Of a stretch of DNA of 64,000 nt, positions 37,401 through 45,313 are shown piece by piece. A program made the translations under genes and the position numbers. Source of the DNA: an uncultured Gemmata sp. (GTDB taxonomy: Bacteria; Planctomycetota; Planctomycetia; Gemmatales; Gemmataceae); assembly GCA_937924775.1 (NCBI GenBank), contig CALDUT010000004.1, positions 186,001 to 250,000 on the forward strand, read 5' to 3'. The notes under the pieces were generated by a model. The model did no database searches, was not told the origin of the DNA, and worked only from the letters and a program-made list of their open reading frames with translations. The first letter of the stretch is position 1. Every line of letters begins with the position of its first letter.

Positions 37401-37435
37401 CCGCGGACACTGAAATGGCGGCCCGCTCGGCGTGA
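34418..37435 (+). CDS. BatA-type membrane protein with vWA and amidotransferase-like domains
   Basis: A 1005-residue membrane protein. The first 80 residues (FFLNPWTFVAGALLVSTPII... then the RMRRRKILEQLLLLLLRCLL helix) form the BatA/aerotolerance N-terminal region with two membrane helices. A vWA-like domain starts at HVVILDDSPSMAD (MIDAS-type D-x-S-x-S). A CARDB-like beta domain lies around 280-390. A flavodoxin/GATase-like segment contains FIRNGGGVGIFLGPNV. A final membrane helix (WIYLVILLLLMAEQAWAV) is followed by a short cytoplasmic tail. Most of the chain should face the periplasm. It probably works with MoxR and DUF58. Start: first of two adjacent ATGs; no strong ribosome site. Confidence 0.88.
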   Translation: MMSFFLNPWTFVAGALLVSTPIIIHLINRIRFRRIRWAAMEFLLKAQKRMRRRKILEQLLLLLLRCLLVFLAGVLLARYIGCGTGEGQETRPTTHVVILDDSPSMADAGRREDGGEAEAFAEAKRLVYEKLLPAMNEATTPQTFFLLRLSELDKPYPEPTKQIDGKTVPKSLEEIRDEARVSGEHILAVQSYLSQFAKPSDVRRSLVDGLAKAQKILDDAPANDARVVHILSDLRAVDWTLDGPAIHEFIRKFKENRITVNIVDVMHPVRKVDTKSPRFNDNLAIVELRPRNRVVSVNQQTEIEVRVKNFGNTDMPNVRIDFYRNEEPDVIPTIQIPNLPANQERTEITTATFHRTGSKEKPWERFNVVTAVLASGEPGGLKIDNVRRTVVEVRNTLKVLMVDGRTIEGGVDIRNRPEADSAYLRAMLLNPKLEMKRHIGDIEVINGEYGQLDKIDLRPFTTVYLVNVPTLSEAAVANLEKFIRNGGGVGIFLGPNVKPEDYNLRMYRGSAGFFPFPLPANYSNELTPQQKELRAFSFTPRLMVRDPAMREHPALKGVYSDENGRPVKPEVIERYFRFPIIDHHWEVSRRGIWREDKSVQELYCLPNEAPISEFEGRVEALVSEIRKRYNEPKFERARQVLDGPRNQRRSQLEELRLLPKEANPLSELARLLDELLCDQTNTGDESEPILREFWSQPEMAEVRQQAMLLRDEAKYGDPLYVVKQFGRGRVAVMTTDAGGTYSGKKIWNDWPSLSGAAGWVVVAAEMQKYLSGGGEDLNRAVGQEFFAQFDSQRYEPKVEAMLLLSSPVEEAGQREVRILEKKLGEITMDAPPHPPEAPADAPPRPFELKFADTREMGTYIFTLKRKKDDARPGMPLTPDPLGDLDFVGVAYNVDALTEGDLRRESSEELEKHTDKVPIYNTEDLAWIDKLKQKPSDMSSRRWIYLVILLLLMAEQAWAVRMSYHTKPDDLETLAPSAAAAFAHATLPGPPAQGETADTEMAARSA

Positions 37436-37565
37436 GCGCTCCCGCGCCAGTGGGCTTGCGACGATCGTGACTACTGATTGAAGAACGATTTGGATCAATC
37501 GACGCGAAAGATGCGTCTGTCCTGATCAACCGGATACAACTGAGCCTGACACCCGCGATGTAGCG

Positions 37566-40500
37566 ATGAACGAAATCCCACTGCAACCGCAAACGACCAA
37601 ACAGAGCGAATTCATTTTCCGGCGGACGGTCGATTCCTTCGACCAATTCTCCGGGGACTTTCTCCACGCCCTGATGGGGCATCCGATCGCCAAAATCCTC
37701 CTGGCTTTGGCGATTGTGTCGCTGGTGGCACGCGTGGTGTACCGCTACGCCAACCCCGCGGCGCGGGCGTTGGGTGCCAAGGACCCGGTGGCACGGGCCT
37801 TGCGGATCGCCTCGTGGCTGTCCCTGGCCGCTGTGATCGTTTGGACCCTTGTGGCCTTCTACAACCGCGATCTCGAACAGGGGCGGGAGGTCGTGGAGGC
37901 CGTCTCCTCGTTCGGCTCGTCCAACGACATCAAGTGGTACTCGTTCACCATTGGCTTGTTCGCTTTGGGGTGTCTGTTTGTGGGTCTGATGTACTACAAG
38001 GACTCCCAGTCGGTGCGATGGTATTGGGCCGCACCCCTGGCGCTTTTGCGCATCAGTGTTTACGGTATTCTGTGCTTCATCTTCCTCTTGCCAGCCCTAC
38101 AAACCTGGGAAGACACCCAGAAACAATCCCGCGTCGTCATTCTCCTGGACATCAGCCATAGCATCACGTCTGACAAGGCGACCGACGAGGTGGTGACCAA
38201 ACCCGGGCAGAAGGCCAAGCGCCGTATCGATTACATCATGGACTTTTTGACCGATAAGGACGTCGCATTTTTGCAAAGACTTTTGGAGAAAAACCCTGTC
38301 GCGGTCTACGCCTTCGGCAGCCGGTTGGATGAATCCCCGCAGCTCATCGCCCCCGAAGGCCCCCTGTGGAGCCGCGAAGAATGGGAGGCATTCGCCACCT
38401 ACGATTTCCGCCCCCATCTTCTGCGGGGCATCAGCGGTGTCGGTCAAACGAAGATCGAGCAATCGGACGATTGGCAACCCACCGTACGTGCCGATGCCGA
38501 TTGGGCGACGACTTGGTACGCCCGTTTGGGCATGATCCGTACGGCGGCCGCGCTCAAGCAAGGGCGGGCCGAACCCGGTCAGAGCCTGGAAAAGTTCCGC
38601 GAACAGTATCCCGGCGGAACTTGGCTTTTGGAGTTGACCGGAGAGGACCTCGACCAACTGGCCCAAAACCTCGAACGGATCGAAAAGCGGATCGATGTGG
38701 CCCGCACCATCATGCGCGGGACCAATGTGCCCGATTCGATCACCGCGGCGATCAATCGGGAATCGGCCAACATGGTCCAGGGTATCATCGTTATCTCGGA
38801 TGGGCGGAGCAACCTCGGTTCGGAAGCCAGCTATGTCGAACTCCGCGAGCGGGCCCGCCGCGAAAAGATTCCCATCTTCACCATCGTAGCGGGGGAAGAT
38901 CGGCAAACCTCGGCGATTGTCATCAGCGACGTGCTGGCCCCCGATAGTGCCCCGGTGGACGAGGCGTGGGAGATCAACGTCGAAGCCGATGGGGTGAACC
39001 TTGCGAATAAGACCGTGGAGGTGGAGCTGCACCTGTTCAAGCCTGGCTCGGATTTCGACCGCGTCGATGCCCAAGGGTATCCGCTGAGCGACTACAAGAT
39101 GACGCAGCCGATGACCTTTGCCCCGGGCGACCCGCCACATGGGCAGGTCAAATTCATCATCGACCCGGCCGATCTCAACTTGCCCGACGATCTGACCACC
39201 GAATCCAAGGATGCGGCCATCAAAAAACGGGTTCTCAAGGAAGGTAAGTGGGGCGTGAAAGCCGTGATCGCCAAACACCCGGACGAAGCCTCGGCCGATG
39301 CCTTCCACGTCCGCGCTCGCCCCGATATTAATGTGGTCCAACAAAAACTACGGATTCTCCTGATCACCGGCGCTCCCGGGCGGGAGTTCAGCTTCTTGCG
39401 CACACTTTTGGTCCGCGAAATGCAGGATCAACGGGCGACACTGACGACCTACGTTCAAAACGAAGCCGGTACCAAAGGCCAACTGACCCCGGAAATCGGC
39501 GAAACCATCATCCTCCGGTTCCCCAACCGGCTCGATTTGAGCAACAAAGATTACGGCCCTGATGAGAAACCGCTCAATCTCAACGAATACGACGTCATTA
39601 TTGCCTTCGACCCTGATTGGAGCGAATTGTCCCGCTTACAAGCCGATGATCTGGCCCGCTGGGTACGGGAAGGCGGCGGCGGGCTGATTTTCGTGGCCGG
39701 CCCGATCAACACCTTCCAGTTGGCCCGGGTAGAAATTCCCAATGGTAATCTGGTTAATCTGCTGGAAATTCTGCCGGTGATCCCGGCGGATATCGTCGCC
39801 CAACGCATCCGGCCGACCCCGACGACCCCACGCCGCCTGCGGTTGTACCCAGAACGTATTCCGGGATCCGAGTTGTTAAAGCTTGATGAGAGTGTGCCCA
39901 ACGATCCTATCGCGGGGTGGGAACCTTTCTTCACCGATCGCGAAAAATACAGCCCCGATCCCGACTGGCGGAAGGAACTGTTCCCCCGCCGGGGGTTCTT
40001 CTCGGCGTATCCGGTGACCGAAGTCAAACCGGGCAGTGCCGTGTTGGCGGAATTCATGGATGTGTCGGATACCAACGAACCGGTCCCCATCCCGTGGATC
40101 GTTACCAACAATCCTTCGGCCTCGTACCGTACGGCCTATATCGGGAACGCGGAACTGTATCGATTGCGGCCCTATCGAGCGACAGAAAACATCGGCCGCG
40201 AATACTTTGAACGATTCTGGATCAAATTCATCAAGTACATGGCCGCCAAGCGGAACTTCAAGGCTCCGCGGGGCCGGGTGCTGGTGAGCAAGGAGGGGAT
40301 TTCGGGTATGCCGCTGCGGGTGCAGGCCCGGATTTTGAACGAATCGGCCAAACCCTACGCCCCCGCCGATATTGGCGCGAAATTCAAAATCGTCCAGGAG
40401 AAAAACGGCGAGAAACGCGAATTTGGCCCCTACAACCTCAGGCCTAAAGAGGGTGTCGACGGGGCGTTTGAAGGGTATTACGACGGCCAGGTGCTGCTGG

Positions 40501-41324
40501 AGTCCAGCAAATTCCCACCCGATGATTCGATCTATCGGGTGGTGGTCGACGTGCCTGACTCGCAAGACACCCTCACCGGGGAATTCCGTATCCGGCAATC
40601 GGACCCGGAAATGGACAACCGCCGCCCCGATGTGGCCGCGATGATCCGTATGGCCAGCGAATTCAACAAGGAATTCCAAGAAAGTCGCCTGGCCGACAAA
40701 GCCGCGGTGAAAATGGCCCTGGGTAAGTATCTGCCTAAGGAAGCGGGGGTGCAACGGCTGGCTTTCCGGCTCAACGATAAGGAAGAACTCAAACTCATCC
40801 CCGAGTGCATGCTGACGTTGAAGATGCAGAATCAGAACCGTGGGCCGATCTACGACTTGTGGGATATGCCCGTGATGCTGGATTTGTCGCGGGCCTATGT
40901 CTTCAACGGGTTGTGGGTCCTGATCGGCTCGTCGCTACTGCTGCTCGTGGCCCGCATTGGCTGGCACGCTAGCGCCAGCCAACTACCCAGGGCTGTGCGG
41001 GGATTGGTCATTGGCCTGTGGGTGTTGGTAAACTTGGCCGTGTTCATCGGTGGAGCAGTGGGGGTCGCCTTCGATCCCACCTATGTGTTGCCATGGCTGG
41101 CTGCGATGCTCGTCTTTGGTTTGGCCATCTTTGCCTTTCGAGCCGAATTGACGCCGGGGCTGACGATGCTGGGCATTCTCCTGGCCAGCGGCGTGGCTTT
41201 AGCGATTGCCTGCCAGGTGGGCGACTACACCGGCATGACCGTACCCATCAGCATCGCCTTGCTCGTGATTGTGTTGCTGTTGGGGTGCGAATGGGCCACC
41301 CGGAAATTGCTCCGCTTGGCCTGA
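37566..41324 (+). CDS. Giant multi-helix membrane protein with vWA and amidotransferase-like domains
   Basis: A 1252-residue protein. Four membrane helices near the N terminus (about 42-170) are followed by a vWA-like domain. Its first strand VVILLDISHSIT keeps D-x-S-x-S, and GIIVISDGRSNLGS forms a later strand. Next are CARDB-like beta regions, a GATase-like segment (DLARWVREGGGGLIFVAGPI), another beta domain, and at least four C-terminal helices (from YVFNGLWVLIGSSLLLLVA onward). The architecture parallels the preceding BatA-type protein, suggesting ancient duplication and a shared complex with MoxR. A hairpin with a T-rich tail follows the stop. The function is not known. Confidence 0.85.
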   Translation: MNEIPLQPQTTKQSEFIFRRTVDSFDQFSGDFLHALMGHPIAKILLALAIVSLVARVVYRYANPAARALGAKDPVARALRIASWLSLAAVIVWTLVAFYNRDLEQGREVVEAVSSFGSSNDIKWYSFTIGLFALGCLFVGLMYYKDSQSVRWYWAAPLALLRISVYGILCFIFLLPALQTWEDTQKQSRVVILLDISHSITSDKATDEVVTKPGQKAKRRIDYIMDFLTDKDVAFLQRLLEKNPVAVYAFGSRLDESPQLIAPEGPLWSREEWEAFATYDFRPHLLRGISGVGQTKIEQSDDWQPTVRADADWATTWYARLGMIRTAAALKQGRAEPGQSLEKFREQYPGGTWLLELTGEDLDQLAQNLERIEKRIDVARTIMRGTNVPDSITAAINRESANMVQGIIVISDGRSNLGSEASYVELRERARREKIPIFTIVAGEDRQTSAIVISDVLAPDSAPVDEAWEINVEADGVNLANKTVEVELHLFKPGSDFDRVDAQGYPLSDYKMTQPMTFAPGDPPHGQVKFIIDPADLNLPDDLTTESKDAAIKKRVLKEGKWGVKAVIAKHPDEASADAFHVRARPDINVVQQKLRILLITGAPGREFSFLRTLLVREMQDQRATLTTYVQNEAGTKGQLTPEIGETIILRFPNRLDLSNKDYGPDEKPLNLNEYDVIIAFDPDWSELSRLQADDLARWVREGGGGLIFVAGPINTFQLARVEIPNGNLVNLLEILPVIPADIVAQRIRPTPTTPRRLRLYPERIPGSELLKLDESVPNDPIAGWEPFFTDREKYSPDPDWRKELFPRRGFFSAYPVTEVKPGSAVLAEFMDVSDTNEPVPIPWIVTNNPSASYRTAYIGNAELYRLRPYRATENIGREYFERFWIKFIKYMAAKRNFKAPRGRVLVSKEGISGMPLRVQARILNESAKPYAPADIGAKFKIVQEKNGEKREFGPYNLRPKEGVDGAFEGYYDGQVLLESSKFPPDDSIYRVVVDVPDSQDTLTGEFRIRQSDPEMDNRRPDVAAMIRMASEFNKEFQESRLADKAAVKMALGKYLPKEAGVQRLAFRLNDKEELKLIPECMLTLKMQNQNRGPIYDLWDMPVMLDLSRAYVFNGLWVLIGSSLLLLVARIGWHASASQLPRAVRGLVIGLWVLVNLAVFIGGAVGVAFDPTYVLPWLAAMLVFGLAIFAFRAELTPGLTMLGILLASGVALAIACQVGDYTGMTVPISIALLVIVLLLGCEWATRKLLRLA

Positions 41325-41339
41325 TGGGGGACTATCGAC

Positions 41340-41378
41340 CGACCCCTCCTCCCCGAACAAGCGGGAAGGGGTCGTTTG
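41340..41378 (+). terminator. Rho-independent terminator candidate
   Basis: CGACCCCT (41340-41347) pairs with AGGGGTCG (41367-41374), pairing continues inward (TCCC/GGGA), and TTTGTG follows. It lies 16 bases after the stop of the 1252-residue gene. Confidence 0.6.
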
Positions 41379-41498
41379 TGCAGAAAATGGACAGCGGATT
41401 CTCCGCTCAATGCGGATGGCCGCTAAGGCTCTGTGAGCTTCGCGGATGATCTGTTCAGAAATTGGACACGCATTGAATTTTCAACTTGGTAACGACGT

Positions 41499-44400
41499 AT
41501 GGCCACCGTTCAAGATCAACCAGCCCGCCAACCGACCGATAAGCGATTCGCGGAAAGCGATCCCCAGATGTATCACCCGCTCGATCGGCTCCGCAGCATC
41601 ATCCGCCGCTATGTCGTCATCGAAGGGGTGCTCTTCGCGATTCTTTTTCTGGCGGTTTGGTTGGCCGTGGGCCTGATTCTCGACTACGGCCTGTTCAAAC
41701 TCACCGGCTGGGACTGGGTGCAAGATGGCGCGTGGTGGGTCCGGTTCGTGGGGCTGCTCATCGCGGGGGGGGTGTTTGCGTCGATCCTGATTTTCCGCAT
41801 CGTGCAGCGGCTGACCACGGAGTTGTCGTATCCTTCGCTCGCCTTGGTATTAGAACGCCGCTTTCCCAAGGTCTTGGGCGACCGGTTGATCACCGCGGTG
41901 GAAATGGCCGATGTCGAAGCGATGAGCCGCTACGGCTACTCCAAAGAGATGCTTCGGGCCACGATCGGTGAGGCCCGGCAGCGGGTCGGCACCGTGCCTG
42001 TTCAAGAAGTGTTCAACTGGCGGCGCTTGTGGACGCTGGGCCTGCTGACGATCGCGGTCCTGGCGACCACGCTCGCGTTCTCGTATGCCAGCTATGCCAT
42101 CGCCGCCCGGACAACCGACCCGGTTCGCTTCGGTTGGAAATTCGCCCATGTCGTAGGCATTTTCCTGGAGCGGAATGTGGCTCTTATGGATACCCCCTGG
42201 CCGCGACGGGCCCACCTCGAACTGGTCAATTTCCCGCCCGAAGGTGTCTTGACGGTCGGTCGCGATGCCGACGCCCCCACCATCACGGCGCGGGCATATC
42301 AGTGGGTGATCGCGGATCCCCAAGCCCCCGTCGGCTGGCGGCCGCTATTGTGGCAGGATTTGACGGAAGAACTCGTTGGTCGGCCCATCCCCGAACTGCC
42401 AGCGTTGCTGCAGAACGAAACTCACGACGACGTGATTATTGTGGCCTCGTCGGTCGACCCCCAGACACAGCCGACCCAATCTCTCTGGCGGAGCGGCCCG
42501 GAACCGAAGGGGCCGTCCCTTCAGAAAGTCGTCCGCGATGGCGTGCAGTATGAATACTTCCACGCCCCGACGGTCGATTCTGTGCAATGGTATGCTTATG
42601 AACCCCCTGGCGAAGACGCGACCACCGACGATGGCCAGCGTCATGCGCATATCAAAGCGGAATTGGGCAGCCGCTACGACGAAATCCAAGAGGTCTTCCG
42701 GGCCCTGATCGCGAAAGCCGACGATCCGAGCATGGGCCGGAAGCTGCGGCGGCTCGATGTGCCTGCCGGCGCGACCTTCAAGTTCTCGGGCCGCCGTACC
42801 GCCGGCAGTGGCGACCTGCCCCGCAAACCGAAAAATCAGTTCATTGGCGTGATCGCCGATAAAGACGGGCGGATGCCCAAAGAGGATGTCACCTTCGTGG
42901 TGCGGGCGGCCGATTTCGTCACCCCGGCCAAAAAGATCCGCCCCATTCCGCCGCCGAGCCTCAAACGGCTTTACCGCGAACAAGCTGAACCGGCTTACTT
43001 GCACCATGCCCCGCCCATTGATGCCGACAACGGCTTCTACGCTCTTGAAGGGCTGTTGCAGCGGATCGCAACCAAGGATTTGTCGCTCACCGGGGAACGC
43101 ACGGTCTTTGCTGTGCCCGCCGGCACTCAATTGACGCTCCGCGCAGAAGCGTACACCAACGACGCGGGGCAAATCGACGATGTCGATGCGATCGCTTCCG
43201 CGGTGGCCATTCCCCGCGTTGGCCGTTTCCCGGGTATGAAACTCAAGGACGGGAAACCTTCTGAAGAGCCCGTTCCTCTCCCCATCGAAGCCAACGGGGC
43301 CGGCTGGAGCATCACTTTTGACAACAAATTGGGCATTCCCGCCAAAGCCGCCCGGGGCGACAGCTTCCTGGCCCGCTGCGTGGCCATGATCCGCGAGGCC
43401 ACCAACTTCCAACTCCACGAAAATGTCGAATTCCGAGTTGAATTCGCCAACAAATACAACGTCAAAACCACACGAACCTTCCTCATCCAAGTGCAGCAGG
43501 ACCAGGCTCCGGTGGTGGAAGTGGCCGCGGATGTCATCCGCAAGCAGGGGAATCTCTATCTGGTGACTGCCAATGCCCGTATCCCCTTCAACACCGATAG
43601 CTTCATCAAGGACGACAACGGCTTGAGCAAAGTCGAATATGCTTTTGAATACTACCCGGAAGATTCCGATGTCGTCCGCGGGATTCGGGCCAAATTCGCG
43701 CTCCGTTGTCTGCTCGGAATACCGCTGCCGGGCGATTGGGCCTCGGCGGCGCTGCCGTTGGCCCATGCCGATAACCTCCGCTTCCTCGACCGCGGTGATA
43801 ATCGCCTCTACGGCTCAGCGATTGTGAGCGAATTCAACAGTCTCGTCATCCGCTTACAGCGCGACAATACCCAACGGCTCCACGAATTGCTGGCCACGCC
43901 CAAAACCGATTCCGAGGCCCCCCAAACGGTCAGGAAGGTCGAACTCAAAAGCCAGGATCGCGACTATTTCGACCTCAAAGAACTCAACGACCTGGGCAAA
44001 ATCGACCTTCGCCCCAAAAAGGATGAAGTGCAATCGATCTTCCGCATGGATTTGTACATCCAGGCGACCGATACCAACGTGGATAATGACACCGGCCCAC
44101 GCGTATCGCGCAATCCTGAACCGATCCGCCTACGGATCATCTCCGAGGGCGATTTGCTCCTCGAAATCGGCAAAGAACAGGATCAGTTGGGCTCTCGGCT
44201 TGATGAGGCCCTCGCTAAACTTGCGGCGGCCAAGCGGAATTACGAATTCGTTCGCAATTCTAATGGTTATAAAGCCGAAACTCCGGAGTTTGTCACCCCG
44301 GTGCAAGTGCGGTCGCAGGGTACCATCGGCGACATCGAAAAAGCGCGCGACATCGTCCAAACCGTAGGCCGCGAATTCCACCGGATTTACCGTGAATGCG

Positions 44401-45077
44401 AGGTGAACCGGCTCAACGAGAAAACCATCGAACAGTACCGCCGTTATGTGGATATGTTCGAAGAAATCCAAAGTGAAAATTCCTTCAAACTCAACCTCAC
44501 GACCACGTTTCCACGCACGCTCGGTTTGCTCAACCTGGTACAAAATTCGCTCAATGGTGGCCGGTGGGCTCCCCTGGTCGCGGTCAGTGATGCCGAAAAT
44601 GCCATCTACGCCCTCGAGCGGGAACTGCAAGCCATTCGCCGGGCGATCGGCGAAGCCCAAAGCCTCGATCTTTTGCGGAAAAAGATCGACAAGATTCGCA
44701 ACGATCAGGCCCGCATCGATCAAGAAATCCGCCGGATGAAGCAAGACTGGGAAGAACGTCTCAATAGCGATATCCCGACCTTCGGGGAGGTGGGCGCGGT
44801 CTTCCTCAACCGCGGCGAGAAGAAGACCATCTCGCAAAAGATCGACTGGAACCAGTACAAACAGGACGAGATCGTGGTGAAATTCTCGGTGGTGGATCCT
44901 AACAATAACCCGGTCACGGACGGGGTGATTGTCCCGGCGGAAATGACGCTCGATTTCGAGAAGCACCAATTCCGCTTTGAGTACACCATCGCCGGTGGCA
45001 GCAAACCGGGCGATTACAAAGTGCGGCTCTCCCCGGCCGTTGGCCCCCCCAAAGAATTCCCGGTAACTGTGAAGTAA
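41499..45077 (+). CDS. Giant membrane-anchored protein of the MoxR cluster, function unknown
   Basis: A 1192-residue protein. Three predicted membrane helices lie near the N terminus (about 40-65, 80-100 and 170-195). Between them is a conserved-looking helical segment (SYPSLALVLERRFPKVLGDRLITAVEMAD), reminiscent of DUF4175-type proteins, though I cannot confirm that family. The rest is a long periplasmic chain with beta-rich domains followed by a charged, probably coiled-coil region (about 880-1090). The C terminus is another beta domain. It is followed by secreted coiled-coil and helical proteins, consistent with one envelope assembly. The start has no strong ribosome site. Confidence 0.8.
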   Translation: MATVQDQPARQPTDKRFAESDPQMYHPLDRLRSIIRRYVVIEGVLFAILFLAVWLAVGLILDYGLFKLTGWDWVQDGAWWVRFVGLLIAGGVFASILIFRIVQRLTTELSYPSLALVLERRFPKVLGDRLITAVEMADVEAMSRYGYSKEMLRATIGEARQRVGTVPVQEVFNWRRLWTLGLLTIAVLATTLAFSYASYAIAARTTDPVRFGWKFAHVVGIFLERNVALMDTPWPRRAHLELVNFPPEGVLTVGRDADAPTITARAYQWVIADPQAPVGWRPLLWQDLTEELVGRPIPELPALLQNETHDDVIIVASSVDPQTQPTQSLWRSGPEPKGPSLQKVVRDGVQYEYFHAPTVDSVQWYAYEPPGEDATTDDGQRHAHIKAELGSRYDEIQEVFRALIAKADDPSMGRKLRRLDVPAGATFKFSGRRTAGSGDLPRKPKNQFIGVIADKDGRMPKEDVTFVVRAADFVTPAKKIRPIPPPSLKRLYREQAEPAYLHHAPPIDADNGFYALEGLLQRIATKDLSLTGERTVFAVPAGTQLTLRAEAYTNDAGQIDDVDAIASAVAIPRVGRFPGMKLKDGKPSEEPVPLPIEANGAGWSITFDNKLGIPAKAARGDSFLARCVAMIREATNFQLHENVEFRVEFANKYNVKTTRTFLIQVQQDQAPVVEVAADVIRKQGNLYLVTANARIPFNTDSFIKDDNGLSKVEYAFEYYPEDSDVVRGIRAKFALRCLLGIPLPGDWASAALPLAHADNLRFLDRGDNRLYGSAIVSEFNSLVIRLQRDNTQRLHELLATPKTDSEAPQTVRKVELKSQDRDYFDLKELNDLGKIDLRPKKDEVQSIFRMDLYIQATDTNVDNDTGPRVSRNPEPIRLRIISEGDLLLEIGKEQDQLGSRLDEALAKLAAAKRNYEFVRNSNGYKAETPEFVTPVQVRSQGTIGDIEKARDIVQTVGREFHRIYRECEVNRLNEKTIEQYRRYVDMFEEIQSENSFKLNLTTTFPRTLGLLNLVQNSLNGGRWAPLVAVSDAENAIYALERELQAIRRAIGEAQSLDLLRKKIDKIRNDQARIDQEIRRMKQDWEERLNSDIPTFGEVGAVFLNRGEKKTISQKIDWNQYKQDEIVVKFSVVDPNNNPVTDGVIVPAEMTLDFEKHQFRFEYTIAGGSKPGDYKVRLSPAVGPPKEFPVTVK

Positions 45078-45313
45078 CCCCGGAAGAACTCCCACTGGTA
45101 GCCGCGGCGGTTCCGCTCCAGGATCCGCCCGGTCGCCCCACGGAATACCAACGCGATTCCGGACCCCCCGGAAACGTAACAGGGTGTAACTACCAGCCGC
45201 TCTTGGGGGGGGGAGCAGTTGGCCGGCGGGGAAAATCTCGTCAGAATAATGACAGATCCATCACGCAGCGCGGGGGACCATCCCTCGACGCCACCCTGGG
45301 AGGGAAACGACTC

